From Nitrobacter vulgaris (GTDB taxonomy: Bacteria > Pseudomonadota > Alphaproteobacteria > Rhizobiales > Xanthobacteraceae): 64,000 nt of DNA. Below are positions 37,265 through 46,827 of the stretch, piece after piece. Location of the stretch: NCBI RefSeq assembly GCF_031453995.1, contig NZ_JAVDPZ010000008.1:81731-145730 (forward strand), written 5' to 3'. The number at the start of each line of letters is the position of its first letter. Position 1 is the first letter of the stretch. The notes under the pieces are model-generated. The model had not been told where the DNA came from. It saw nothing but the letters and a program-made list of their open reading frames with translations, and did not search any database. The translations under genes and the position numbers were made by a program.

Positions 37265-38127
37265 CACCGCTTGATTTTGAGTACTTGCGCAAGTTGCTGA
37301 AAGAGCGGTCCGGCCTCGATCTTGCCGCCGACAAGCAATATCTGGTCGAGAGCCGTTTGACTCCGCTCGCACGCAAGGCCGGCTTCTCCGGTATCGGCGA
37401 CCTCGTGCAGAAAATGAAGAACGGTGCTGCGGCCCTGACGGTTGACGTCGTCGAGGCGATGACCACCAACGAAACCTTCTTCTTTCGCGACAAGACACCG
37501 TTCGATCATCTGCGCGAGACCGTGATCCCGGCGCTGGTCGAGGCCCGCGCGGCTCGTCGGAACCTGCGGATCTGGTGCGCCGCAGGTTCGACCGGGCAGG
37601 AGCCGTATTCGATCGCGATGTGCCTGAAGGAGTGCGGTCCGGCGCTCACGGGCTGGCGCACCGAGATCATCGCCACCGATCTGTCGAACGAGGTGCTCGA
37701 AAAATCGCGCGCCGGCCTCTACAGCCAGTTCGAAGTGCAGCGTGGACTGCCCATTCAGTTGCTCATCAAGTATTTCAAGCAGGTTGGCGAACTGTGGCAG
37801 ATCAACCCCGACATTCGCGCGATGGTTCAGCACCGCCAGCTCAACCTGTTGCAGGATTTTTCCCATCTTGGGATCTTCGACGTGATTTTCTGCCGCAACG
37901 TGCTGATCTATTTCAATCAGGAAACCAAAATCGGCGTCTTCACGCGGCTTGCGAAGCAGATGGAAGCTGATGGTTTCCTTGCGCTCGGCGCTGCTGAAAC
38001 CGTAGTCGGGCTGACCGATGCGTTCAAACCGCATCCCGATAAGCGCGGTCTTTATCTGCCCAATCGCGTTTGCTCGCCCGCGCTGGTGCCGGGCATGCCG
38101 TCACCCAAGGCGGCGGCCCGCGCGTAG
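37261..38127 (+). CDS. cheR: chemoreceptor methyltransferase CheR
   Basis: A 288-residue SAM-dependent methyltransferase that methylates glutamates of chemoreceptors. The N-terminal helical domain ends in TNETFFFRD, the SAM site includes IWCAAGSTGQEPYSIAM and IIATDLSN, and IFCRNVLIYF is the CheR signature. The GTG at 37261 overlaps the cheB stop by 4 bases, and the reading frame upstream of it only shadows cheB. It is the last gene of the cluster; no chemoreceptor gene is in the window. Confidence 0.95.
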   Translation: MTPLDFEYLRKLLKERSGLDLAADKQYLVESRLTPLARKAGFSGIGDLVQKMKNGAAALTVDVVEAMTTNETFFFRDKTPFDHLRETVIPALVEARAARRNLRIWCAAGSTGQEPYSIAMCLKECGPALTGWRTEIIATDLSNEVLEKSRAGLYSQFEVQRGLPIQLLIKYFKQVGELWQINPDIRAMVQHRQLNLLQDFSHLGIFDVIFCRNVLIYFNQETKIGVFTRLAKQMEADGFLALGAAETVVGLTDAFKPHPDKRGLYLPNRVCSPALVPGMPSPKAAARA

Positions 38128-38220
38128 GTCTGCGCTTCGGGGGCATTCTGGAGCGCGGCTTTGGCGACGACGAATGTGTTGCGCTCGCCGCTTACGCGGC
38201 ATCCGGAGTGATGCCGCGTT

Positions 38221-39379
38221 TCACAAGATCGCATGCGGCACAAAGCGAGACGTGTTGCCCGTGATCGGGTTCTCGTCCTCGCGGATCGACAGTCCGCAAG
38301 CCTGATCGCCAACGATCCAGCTTCCGATCACCGGATACTGACCATCAAAGGTCGGCAACGGCGCGAAGGCCTGACGCACGAACCCTTCGCCGCCGTAGGG
38401 TCCACCCTGCTGATCCAGCGCCGTTCCGCTGCTGACCAGTTCGATGTTGGCGCCTTCGCGTGAGTATATCGGCTTGCGCACATACGAGTTGCCGAGCTTG
38501 CTCGCCGCGGCATCGTCCTCGAAATAGGCGGGCAGCAGGTTCGGGTGGTTGGGGAACATCTCCCACAGCAGCGGCAGAATTCCCTTGTTGGAGAGCACGA
38601 TCTTCCAGGGCGGCTCAACCCATCGCGTCGACGCGGCCTGAACCTTGGAGCCAAAGCTGTCGCGTAGCATCCATTCCCAGGGGTAGAGCTTGAACGCGAG
38701 CTCAATGCGACGATTGTCAAGATCGACGAACTGGCCGGTGCCGTCGACGCCGATGCGTTCGATTTCCAGCGATGTCGTTTGAAGGCCGGCCTGCCGGGCG
38801 GTGTCCTCGAGATAGTTCAGCGTGACCGCATCCTCGGGGTTGTCGTACAGCCCGGTCAGATGCAGATGGCCATTCGTCGCGATCTCGCGCCAGCGCGCGA
38901 TCAGTTTGTCGTGGATGGAATTAAACTGATCGACATTCTTGGGAATGATCTGGCGCTCCATCGCCTGTTCGAGCCAGGTCCATTGAAACACCGCGGCCTC
39001 GAACAGCGAGGTGGGGGTATCGGCATTGTATTCGAGCAGTTTCGCTGGCCCGTGACCGCTGAAGCTGAAGTCGAAGCGGCCGTAAAGCGTGGGATCGCCG
39101 CGCCCCCAGCTCTCGGTGAGGATCCGCCAGCAGGCTTGCGGGATCCTGAGGCGGCGTAGCACGCTCTCGTCATTCATTGCACGCTCGACCAGTTCGAGGC
39201 ACATGGCGTGGAATTTCGCCGGTCGGCGCTTCGATCTGCTGCTCGATCTCGTCAAGCGTGAACGCATAATAGGCCCGCTCGTCCCAGTACCGCGCGCCGT
39301 CAAGGGTATGAAATGCGAAGCCGGCATTCTCCGCGGTCGATTGCCAGTCGTCGCGTTCGGGGCAGGCGATGCGTTGCAT
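38221..39379 (-). pseudogene. glutathionylspermidine synthase-like ATP-grasp gene with a frameshift
   Basis: Homologue of the E. coli YjfC/YgiC family, the synthetase half of glutathionylspermidine synthase. The ATP-grasp part is complete from about 39215 to 38221 (GRGDPTLYGRFDFSFSG, LEYNADTPTSLFEA, NKGILPLLWEMFP, YVRKPIYSREGANIEL). The normal N-terminus, MQRIACPERDDWQ to IEAPTGEI, lies in another frame from 39379. The two frames join if one G at 39210-39211 is removed, so a one-base insertion breaks the gene. It could be a real mutation or a sequencing error. Internal starts could still give a truncated protein. Confidence 0.75.
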
Positions 39380-39406
39380 AGGAGGAACTCGCGAGCCGCA
39401 GGCGTG

Positions 39407-39787
39407 TCAGCCGCCGGAGAAGTGAGCCGAAATCGCATGGGCAAAACCGCCGAAGCCGCCGCGTGTGACGGAACCGCTGCCGGATTCGGATGAGGAATGG
39501 CTCGAGGAGGAATCGCTGCCGCCGTAATAACTCGATCGCGATGACCAGCCGCTGCTCGATGAACCCGAATTGCAGGCCGTTCCGGTCTGGCCGGGTGTTG
39601 CGGACGCCGCGACGCCGGGGCGGTTGGGCTCGCAGTTGTCGTGAGGCATCAGCAAATAGGCACCACCGCCGACCGCGAGCGTGCCCATCACCAGCAGCGC
39701 GACACGTCCGGAACGTTTCACCGGGGGCGACGATTCGAGCGGCGGCAGCCGTCGTTTCCCGAATTGTTCGGCGGGAGGCTGGGCCAT
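39407..39787 (-). CDS. Ser-rich membrane-anchored protein (YgiB/YjfM-like)
   Basis: A protein of 126 residues. One hydrophobic helix lies at about 28-46, followed by CEPNRPG and a Ser/Gly-rich C-terminal half ending SVTRGGFGGF. Position and the RGGFG tail resemble the DUF1190 proteins YgiB and YjfM, which sit beside ATP-grasp genes in E. coli. The likeness is weak and mainly by context. It lies 2 bases downstream of the DUF350 gene and 27 bases upstream of the ATP-grasp gene. Confidence 0.7.
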   Translation of the reverse strand: MAQPPAEQFGKRRLPPLESSPPVKRSGRVALLVMGTLAVGGGAYLLMPHDNCEPNRPGVAASATPGQTGTACNSGSSSSGWSSRSSYYGGSDSSSSHSSSESGSGSVTRGGFGGFAHAISAHFSGG

Positions 39788-39789
39788 GG

Positions 39790-40194
39790 TTAGTACACCA
39801 TCGACGCAGCGTTGATCGCGCCGGCCGCGACCGATGACAGGCCGAGCCAGATCGCCGGCGCGAGTTCGCCGGCGGCGATCCGAGCCGACAGGTTCGGTAC
39901 GGGAATTTTGACGATGTAATAGACCGCGATCTGCACGATCAGCGCGATCACGCTCCAGATCAGACAGTCGATCACATTGACGGTGTGCATAATGGCACTG
40001 ACCACCGGAATGACGAAGCCAACCAGACTGAGCCCGAGCGCGATGGCTGCGGCGGGATGGTTGTCGCAGATCAGCTGGAATTCATCGTGCCGCGTGACGC
40101 GCGTATAGACGAACAGATACAGCACGACCGCGATCAGGCCTGTGCAGAAATACAGCAGGAAGGCCGGCAGCCCGGCCAGCGATTGCAGGATCAT
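39790..40194 (-). CDS. DUF350 family membrane protein (YjfL-like)
   Basis: A protein of 134 residues with four hydrophobic helices and the conserved VYTRVTRHDEFQLI and NHPAAAIALG stretches of DUF350. In E. coli the homologue YjfL is encoded with YjfM and YjfC, exactly the set seen here. It is the first gene of the three-gene operon. The biochemical role of the system is not settled. Confidence 0.85.
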   Translation of the reverse strand: MILQSLAGLPAFLLYFCTGLIAVVLYLFVYTRVTRHDEFQLICDNHPAAAIALGLSLVGFVIPVVSAIMHTVNVIDCLIWSVIALIVQIAVYYIVKIPVPNLSARIAAGELAPAIWLGLSSVAAGAINAASMVY

Positions 40195-40330
40195 GTCAGC
40201 CCCCGTGGTGACGCCTCAGCCCCGGATAATCAGCCATGTTGTGTCAGTCGAGGCAACCCGGCGACGGGTTCAGGGCAGGATCGGGCCTTCGGGTCGAGTA
40301 AAATGCAGACTTCTAGGTCTCACAAACAAA

Positions 40331-40363
40331 GACCCCGCCATTTGCGGCGGGGTCAGTCTGGGA
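40331..40363 (-). terminator. Rho-independent terminator after ctrA
   Basis: GACCCCGCC (40331-40339) pairs with GGCGGGGTC (40346-40354) around a six-base loop. On the minus strand the stem is followed by TTTGTTTG, so it terminates ctrA transcription before the DUF350 operon. Confidence 0.85.
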
Positions 40364-40382
40364 GGAAAGGTGAAGTCCGGTA

Positions 40383-41084
40383 TCACGCCGGAATGCGGAC
40401 TTCGTCATCGTGCGGTTCACGGAGCACGTAGCCGCGGCCCCAGACGGTTTCGATGAAGTTGCGGCCATCGGAGGCATTGGCGAGTTTCTTGCGCAGCTTG
40501 CAAATGAAGACGTCGATGATCTTCAACTCGGGCTCATCCATGCCGCCATAGAGGTGGTTGAGGAACATTTCCTTGGTCAGCGTGGTACCCTTGCGCAAGC
40601 TGAGCAGCTCGAGCATCTGATATTCTTTGCCCGTAAGGTGGACACGCTGCCCGCCGACTTCCACAGTCTTGGTGTCGAGATTGACTACGAGATCGCCGGT
40701 CTGGATCACCGACTGGGCATGACCCTTGGAGCGGCGCACGATCGCATGGATGCGGGCCACCAGCTCGTCCTTGTGGAAGGGCTTTGTCATGTAGTCGTCG
40801 GCGCCGACGCCGAGACCCTTGACCTTGTCCTCGATACCGGCAAGGCCGGAAAGGATCAGAATGGGTGTTTTGATCTTGGAGACGCGCAGCTGCTTGAGCA
40901 CGTCGTAACCCGACATGTCGGGCAGGTTGAGGTCGAGAAGGATAATGTCGTAATCGTATAGTTTGCCGAGATCGACGCCTTCTTCGCCGAGATCCGTCGT
41001 ATAGACGTTGAAACTCTCGGACTTGAGCATCAGCTCGATCGACTGCGCGACGGCGCTGTCATCCTCAATCAGCAAAACGCGCAT
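40383..41084 (-). CDS. ctrA: cell-cycle master regulator CtrA
   Basis: OmpR-family response regulator of 233 residues. Asp51 in ILLDLNLPDMSGYD accepts phosphate from ChpT. The receiver ends DDYMTKPFHKDEL, and the winged-helix domain has the CtrA signature GKEYQMLELLSLRKGTTLTK and IDVFICKLRKKL. The C-terminus WGRGYVLREP plus a short tail is characteristic. CtrA controls replication, division and flagellar genes in alphaproteobacteria; here it faces fliI-fliJ across a shared regulatory region. Four GANTC sites upstream suggest CcrM/GcrA control. Confidence 0.97.
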   Translation of the reverse strand: MRVLLIEDDSAVAQSIELMLKSESFNVYTTDLGEEGVDLGKLYDYDIILLDLNLPDMSGYDVLKQLRVSKIKTPILILSGLAGIEDKVKGLGVGADDYMTKPFHKDELVARIHAIVRRSKGHAQSVIQTGDLVVNLDTKTVEVGGQRVHLTGKEYQMLELLSLRKGTTLTKEMFLNHLYGGMDEPELKIIDVFICKLRKKLANASDGRNFIETVWGRGYVLREPHDDEVRIPA

Positions 41085-41452
41085 GCCAGTCCCCTAATCG
41101 TCGCCGCGCCGGGCGTCAGGCCGGCCGCAATACTTGCGGCACTGGAAACGCCTTTAAGCAACTGATTCGGATCCTGACAGCTTATGGTTAACAAAAACTG
41201 TTTCTGTTCTGCAAGTCTCTTCGGTGCAATTTTCATCGAATCGCCCTAAGCTGTTGCATTGAAGCAGCTTTCCTTATCCGACCGGCACTCAGGCTCCACA
41301 TTAAAAGTCAGGCCTAACCGACTCTCGCGACTCGCCTTCGTCCTGAAGACACGCGCGCTCAGTCACCAAAGACAGTGACGCAATGATTAACGATGCGGGT
41401 AAACACGAGGTTAAGGAGCTCGGCTAATGCGCGGAAACCTAAGGATTTCACG
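41085..41452. promoter_or_regulatory. ctrA/fliI divergent regulatory region with GANTC sites and a CtrA-box-like site
   Basis: No gene lies here. GANTC sites occur at 41164-41168, 41238-41242, 41320-41324 and 41329-41333. TAAA-N7-TTAA at 41400-41414 is one base off the TTAA-N7-TTAA CtrA site, and a further TTAA half-site is at 41387-41390. This fits CtrA and methylation control of ctrA and perhaps of fliI. Confidence 0.55.
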
Positions 41453-42778
41453 ATGAAGAGCTTGGCCGAGCGGATTGGCGAGATCGAGCGCGTCAATATT
41501 TATGGCCGCGTGGTCGGTGTACGTGGGCTGATGGTTGAGATAGCCGGCCCTATCCATGCGATGTCGGTGGGAGCCCGTATCGTGATCGAGACCGGCGTCG
41601 GTCGGGCCATCCCTGCGGAGGTGGTCGGCTTCAACGGCGACAATGCCGTTGTCATGCCGTTTGCCGGCCTTGACGGGGTACGACGCGGCTGCCGTGCCTT
41701 GATCGCCAATGCCTCCGGCCAGGTGCGGCCGGCAGCCTCATGGCTCGGACGTGTTATCAACGCCATGGGCGAGCCGATTGACGGCAAAGGGCCGCTACCA
41801 CAGGGGCCGGCGCCTGTGCCGTACCGTAATTCGCCGCCGTCGGCGCATTCGCGCAAACGGGTCGGCAAACCGCTCGATCTTGGCGTCCGCGCCCTGAACA
41901 CATTCCTGACCTGCTGCCGCGGCCAGCGGCTCGGCATTTTCGCGGGCTCCGGCGTCGGCAAATCGGTGCTGCTGTCGATGTTGGCGCGCAACGCGGATGC
42001 CGACATTTCGGTCATCGGTCTGGTCGGCGAACGCGGTCGTGAGGTGCAGGAGTTCCTGCAGGACGACCTTGGCGAAGAGGGGCTCGCACGATCGGTCGTC
42101 GTGGTCGCGACTTCTGATGAGCCCGCCTTGATGCGGCGTCAGGCCGCCTATCTGACTCTGGCGGTCGCGGAATATTTCCGCGACGAGGGCAGGGACGTCA
42201 TGTGCATGATGGACTCGGTGACACGCTTTGCAATGGCGCAGCGCGAAATCGGATTGTCGACCGGCGAGCCGCCGACCACGAAGGGCTACACACCGACAGT
42301 GTTCACCGAATTGCCGAGGCTTCTGGAGCGCGCCGGTCCCGGCGCCGGCGAGGGAACCATCACCGGCATTTTCACCGTGCTGGTGGACGGCGACGATCAT
42401 AACGAGCCGGTGGCCGACGCAGTGCGCGGCATTCTCGACGGCCACATCGTGATGGAGCGTGCCATTGCCGAGCGAGGTCGCTACCCCGCGATCAACATTT
42501 TGAAGTCGGTGTCCCGCACCATGCCGAAATCGGCTGATCCAGCCTTCCTGCCGATCATTACCCGCGCGCGACAGATGATGGCCACTTATTCCGACATGGA
42601 GGAACTCGTCCGGCTCGGCGCCTATAGGACCGGCTCCAACGCGGAGGTCGATGAGGCAATCAAGTTGAATCCGATTTTAGAGGATTTTCTGCGCCAGGCG
42701 AAGGATGAGGTGACCAGCATCGAGGAGGGTTATCGAAGGTTGCAGCAAATCGTTAAGACCTTGGAAACGGAAAGCTAA
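41453..42778 (+). CDS. fliI: flagellar export ATPase FliI
   Basis: A 441-residue ATPase of the type III flagellar export apparatus, homologous to F1 beta. Walker A is GSGVGKSVLL; GERGREVQEFL and DSVTRFAMAQREIGL are typical. The DELSEED-like and C-terminal regions are intact. The ATG at 41453 has AAGGA upstream; a longer frame from 41393 would cover the promoter. It begins an operon with fliJ, with about 105 bases between them. Confidence 0.96.
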   Translation: MKSLAERIGEIERVNIYGRVVGVRGLMVEIAGPIHAMSVGARIVIETGVGRAIPAEVVGFNGDNAVVMPFAGLDGVRRGCRALIANASGQVRPAASWLGRVINAMGEPIDGKGPLPQGPAPVPYRNSPPSAHSRKRVGKPLDLGVRALNTFLTCCRGQRLGIFAGSGVGKSVLLSMLARNADADISVIGLVGERGREVQEFLQDDLGEEGLARSVVVVATSDEPALMRRQAAYLTLAVAEYFRDEGRDVMCMMDSVTRFAMAQREIGLSTGEPPTTKGYTPTVFTELPRLLERAGPGAGEGTITGIFTVLVDGDDHNEPVADAVRGILDGHIVMERAIAERGRYPAINILKSVSRTMPKSADPAFLPIITRARQMMATYSDMEELVRLGAYRTGSNAEVDEAIKLNPILEDFLRQAKDEVTSIEEGYRRLQQIVKTLETES

Positions 42779-42883
42779 CTTTGTCGGGTCATCATCGGCT
42801 TCTCATAAGAGGAGTACGGCGGGATCCGAAGGAGGTGCCGCCGTTGTCCCGCGTAGATTGGGACTTCTGGGGAGTACGAGTCG

Positions 42884-43309
42884 ATGAAGTCACGTGAAAC
42901 GCTGATCCGCCTGAAGAAATTCCAGGTCGAGGAGAAGCGTCGGAGAGTGGCTCAGATCGAGGGCATGATTGCTGATTTCCAACGCATGTCGGTCGATCTG
43001 GAGCGTGAAATCGAAATCGAGCAGGAACGTGCTGGGATCGATGATCCCGCACATTTCGCGTATCCGACCTATGCCAAGGCAGCGATCCAGCGCCGGGAAA
43101 ACCTGACCCGCTCCGCCGACGAACTCCGCGTCCAGCTCGAAGATGCCAAGATGGGCTTGGCGGAAGCCTTTGAGGAGCTCAAGAAAGTCGAATTGCTGGA
43201 TGAGCGCGATCAGGCTCGCGAACGCGCAGAAGAGAACGCTCGCGAGCAGGCCGATCTTGATAGTATCGGTTTAATGCGCTCGCGCATGGGCGCCGCCACC
43301 ATCGCGTGA
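42884..43309 (+). CDS. fliJ: flagellar export protein FliJ
   Basis: A 141-residue protein, almost entirely alpha-helical and highly charged, as expected for FliJ, the coiled-coil stalk that works with FliI. It starts RLKKFQVEEKRRRVAQIE and has heptad-rich Glu/Arg stretches. FliJ sequences diverge strongly, so length, composition and its place after fliI carry the call. It ends before a strong hairpin terminator. Confidence 0.85.
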   Translation: MKSRETLIRLKKFQVEEKRRRVAQIEGMIADFQRMSVDLEREIEIEQERAGIDDPAHFAYPTYAKAAIQRRENLTRSADELRVQLEDAKMGLAEAFEELKKVELLDERDQARERAEENAREQADLDSIGLMRSRMGAATIA

Positions 43310-43400
43310 CGCGGGCGATCCGCCGAAGAGAAAAATTCCGCATCGGCGCCGACGGCTTCTATCTGGGTGCGCTTATTATTATGGGGTGTTTATAACGAAA

Positions 43401-43429
43401 GAAAACGCCCGTGGGGGGCGGGCGTTTTC
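43401..43429 (+). terminator. hairpin terminator after fliJ
   Basis: GAAAACGCCCG (43401-43411) pairs perfectly with CGGGCGTTTTC (43419-43429) around a seven-base loop. T-runs are included in the stem on either strand, so it may serve both fliJ and the small gene converging from 43728. Confidence 0.8.
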
Positions 43430-43527
43430 CATCGTAGTCCACTTGGGGTTAGTGGGTCCTCTACGTACTCACGTGGCGACTTCGGGGGGCAAATGTAAAG
43501 AAGCCTCGTGAATTCCTTCAAACTCCT

Positions 43528-43728
43528 TCATCGGACGACCATCGCGCCCGAACTCGTAACAGCCATCGGCTTTCCGGCTTTGATGACGCGTGCAGTCTGG
43601 GTATAGCCATCGTCAGCGTTCATGCGCGCTGAAATTGCGAAACCCGCCACTGCAATACCTGCAACAAGAGCCACAACCACGATCTTCAGGTGGGTCGTCC
43701 GATCCGCGCTGTAAATCGAATGGTTCAT
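43528..43728 (-). CDS. small single-helix membrane protein of unknown function
   Basis: A protein of 66 residues with one transmembrane helix (about 15-34, IVVVALVAGIAVAGFAI) and a polar C-terminal half containing DDGYTQTARVIKAGKP. AGGAGGG lies at the ideal distance before the ATG, so it is likely translated. I recall similar short proteins in Bradyrhizobium relatives but no function. Converges with fliJ. Confidence 0.7.
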   Translation of the reverse strand: MNHSIYSADRTTHLKIVVVALVAGIAVAGFAISARMNADDGYTQTARVIKAGKPMAVTSSGAMVVR

Positions 43729-44051
43729 TGGAAGCCCTCCTGGCGTAACTTCCTTCTTGGAGATTGGTCTCCGCTGCCTGCGCAGAGGTTCATAATCTCG
43801 CGCCCTTAGAACGTAGGAATCGACACCAATGTTCCGAAGGGTTGATCACAAAGTGGTGAAAAGGTGTGAAGATGCGCGATCATTGAACCCGGCCTAATAT
43901 GGGGAAATGGATAAATTGTGCAAATACATCAGCATTTTAACGTTAAACTGCGCTCGCGGCGCGTCCCGACGGGGCCGGCACAGGCTGGAGATAAACCAGT
44001 TGTCTGGTGCCAAAATGCCGCATTAAGAGCGGCGTGATTCGAGCAGCGTGA
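43729..44051. other. intergenic region with a 12-bp palindrome
   Basis: About 320 bases between flhA's 3' end and the small gene's promoter side. The palindrome TTTAACGTTAAA is at 43936-43947. No gene was seen. Confidence 0.45.
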
Positions 44052-46178
44052 TCAGATGCTGCCGACCGTCTTGAGCCGGGCCCGGGGATGGATTTCGGCC
44101 TGCGATAGAACAGAGGTCTGGGCGCGGAAACGTTCGACCAGCGAGCGGACGAACGGCCGGATTGCGGCCGAGGTTACCAGCACCGGCGCTTCGCCTTCCC
44201 GGGCGGCCTGTTCGAAGCGGTCGCGCACCGCGGCCATAAATTCTGATAACTTTGACGGCTGCATCGCAAGGCTGCGTTCCTCGCCCTGGCCGATGATGGA
44301 GTCGGCAAAGGCCTGTTCCCATTTGGCCGACAGTGCGACCAGTGGCAGGTAACCGTTGACGGAAGTGTTTTGGGCGCAGATTTGACGCGCAAGGCGGGCA
44401 CGCACGTGCTCGACCAGCGTTGCCGGGTTGCGCGAGAAGGCCAGCGCTTCGGCGATGCCTTCGAGGATAGTGGATAAATCGCGGACGGAAATGCGCTCGG
44501 CGAGCAGGAGCTGCAGCACGCGCTGGATGCCGGATATCGTGATCTGGCCTGGAACAATGTCCTTGATCAGCTCGCCCTGTTCCTTCGGTAGATCCTTCAG
44601 AAGTTTTTGCACTTCGCCGTAAGAGAGCAGATCCGACATGTTGGTCTTGAGCAGTTCAGTGAGGTGGGTCGAAACGACGGTCGCGGCATCGACCACGGTA
44701 TAGCCTTTCAGTGAGGCCTCCTCCTTGAGCGAGGCATCCACCCATGTTGCCGGCAGTCCGAAGGTCGGTTCGGTGGTATGAATGCCGGGAACCCCGACCT
44801 GATCGCCGGCAGGATCCATCACCATGTACTGGTTCGGCCAGATCCGGCCCGAGCCGGCGTCGACCTCTTTGATCTTGATGATGTAGGTGTTGGCCTCTAG
44901 CTGCACGTTGTCGAGAATCCGCACCGCCGGCATCACGAATCCCATCTCGATCGCGAGCGAGCGGCGCAGCGCCTTGATTTGCTCGGTGAGGCGATCCTGG
45001 CCATCCGGGCCGTTGACCAGCGGCAACAGCGCATAACCCAGTTCGATCTTCAGATCGTCGATCTTCAGCGCCGCCGAGATCGGCTCTTCCGCACTCGGGG
45101 GGGCGACCGCGGCGTCGGACGCCGCCGCCGCCATGGCTGCCGCAGCCGCGACGCTTTGGCGTTTTCGCGAACTCCAGGCAAGCGCCGCCGCTCCGCCGCC
45201 GAGCGCGACAAACGGCAGCATCGGAATGCCGGGTAGCAGACCCAGCACCAACATTACCCCGGCTGACATACCAAGCGCTTGCGGATAGCCGGAGAGCTGC
45301 TTCATCAGCGCCTTGTCAGCGGCGCCGGTGACGGCAGCTTTGGAGACCAGAAGGCCCGCGGCGGTGGAGACGATGAGTGCGGGAATCTGTGTCACCAGTC
45401 CGTCGCCGACGGTGAGCAGCGTGTAGCTGCGCGCGGCGTCGGCGAAGCTCAGGCCCTCCTGCGCAATGCCGATGACCATGCCGCCGATGATGTTGATGAA
45501 GACGACGAGCAGGCCGGCGACCGCATCCCCCCGCACGAACTTCGAGGCGCCGTCCATGGCGCCGAAGAAGCCGCTTTCATCTTCCAGCGCCTTGCGGCGT
45601 TCCTTGGCGGTCTTTTCGTCGATGAGGCCGGCGGAGAGGTCGGCATCGATCGCCATCTGCTTGCCGGGCATGGAGTCGAGCTGAAAGCGCGCCGCCACCT
45701 CGGCGATGCGGCCCGAACCCTTGGTGATGACCACGAAGTTCACGATCACCAGGATCGCGAACACGATGATGCCGATCACGAAGTTGCCGCCCATCACGAA
45801 GTTGCCGAAGGCCTCGATGACGTGGCCGGCGGCGGCCGAGCCTTCATGCCCGTGCGACAGGATCAGCCGTGTTGAGGCGAGGTTGAGCGACAGCCGCAGC
45901 ATGGTCGCAATCAGCAGCACGGTCGGGAAAGAGGAGAATTCCAGCGGCGCCTGGATGAACAGGGACGTCATCAGGATCAGGATTGACAGCGTGATCGAGA
46001 TCGCCAGAAAGAGGTCGAGGATGATCGACGGCAGCGGAAGAATCAGGACGACAAGGATCGTCAGGATGCCGAAGGCGAGCGCGAGATCGCCGCGCTTCAG
46101 CATGGTCCCGATCTCGCCAAAACTCGGAAAACCCGAGCCTGGCGAATTTGCGCCCTGATCCGCCGTGATGCCCCTCAT
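44052..46178 (-). CDS. flhA: flagellar export gate protein FlhA
   Basis: A 708-residue inner-membrane component of the flagellar type III secretion gate. About eight helices fill the first ~330 residues, with the conserved FHIPEP-type loop seen in VNFVVITKGSGRIAEVAARFQLDSMPGKQMAID. The C-terminal cytosolic domain (about 370-700) binds export chaperones. The start is the ATG at 46178, preceded by AGGGAGG; codons back to 46283 add 35 basic residues that do not look native. Stands alone, convergent with nothing nearby. Confidence 0.96.
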   Translation of the reverse strand: MRGITADQGANSPGSGFPSFGEIGTMLKRGDLALAFGILTILVVLILPLPSIILDLFLAISITLSILILMTSLFIQAPLEFSSFPTVLLIATMLRLSLNLASTRLILSHGHEGSAAAGHVIEAFGNFVMGGNFVIGIIVFAILVIVNFVVITKGSGRIAEVAARFQLDSMPGKQMAIDADLSAGLIDEKTAKERRKALEDESGFFGAMDGASKFVRGDAVAGLLVVFINIIGGMVIGIAQEGLSFADAARSYTLLTVGDGLVTQIPALIVSTAAGLLVSKAAVTGAADKALMKQLSGYPQALGMSAGVMLVLGLLPGIPMLPFVALGGGAAALAWSSRKRQSVAAAAAMAAAASDAAVAPPSAEEPISAALKIDDLKIELGYALLPLVNGPDGQDRLTEQIKALRRSLAIEMGFVMPAVRILDNVQLEANTYIIKIKEVDAGSGRIWPNQYMVMDPAGDQVGVPGIHTTEPTFGLPATWVDASLKEEASLKGYTVVDAATVVSTHLTELLKTNMSDLLSYGEVQKLLKDLPKEQGELIKDIVPGQITISGIQRVLQLLLAERISVRDLSTILEGIAEALAFSRNPATLVEHVRARLARQICAQNTSVNGYLPLVALSAKWEQAFADSIIGQGEERSLAMQPSKLSEFMAAVRDRFEQAAREGEAPVLVTSAAIRPFVRSLVERFRAQTSVLSQAEIHPRARLKTVGSI

Positions 46179-46827
46179 CCTCCCTGTCTCCCCCCCACGC
46201 CCAAGGCCGCTCCCGCGCGCCGATCGTCTGCGCGGCGGCTGAGGCGGCTCCATTTTGAAGTAAGGCGCCGCCCTGGCGTTCATTGGGGGCGATGCCGTTC
46301 TGAGCGGCTGACGACGCGCGGTCCCCTAGGCAAAATTTGCCCTGTGTATGGTTAGCAAAGAGTTAAGACGCCCTCGTTGCGTCTAGTTCTGTCACTTCCG
46401 ATGCCGCTAGGTCTCGTGGTCGCTGGTGACCGCTGGAACGATGTCTTTTGGCCGGTGCCCAGACAGAACGTGTTCTTTCGGCACCGCCGTCCCGGTCCGC
46501 ATCGGGCCTGTACGCTCGCAACCAGCTAATAAGGTCATCGAAATAAAGGTCATCGAGATGTCCGGTTTGCGGAGCAGCGTCAAAAATCCGCTTGGTAAGA
46601 CCTACGAACCCGCCTGATGCCTGCCTCAGTCCCACATCTTCGGTGGAACGCGTGCCACTTTTAGCGCGGTGGTCACGGAGAGGAGGAAATGCGCGCTCCG
46701 ATCTGGCGCGCGTGCTCCGTATCGCGCTCGAAGCCACCCAAAGCCCTGACCGCCGATTGCCGCGCGGCACATGACATTGTAAGGGGATGCCTGCGCCGGC
46801 GGCGGTTGCACACGCGACGTCCGGCCG
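46179..46827. other. intergenic region between flhA and the tRNA gene
   Basis: About 650 bases. A minus-strand open frame (46363-46842) overlaps the tRNA gene and shows no recognisable domain, so I do not call it. An 11-base direct repeat AAGGTCATCGA occurs at 46531 and 46546. Confidence 0.4.
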
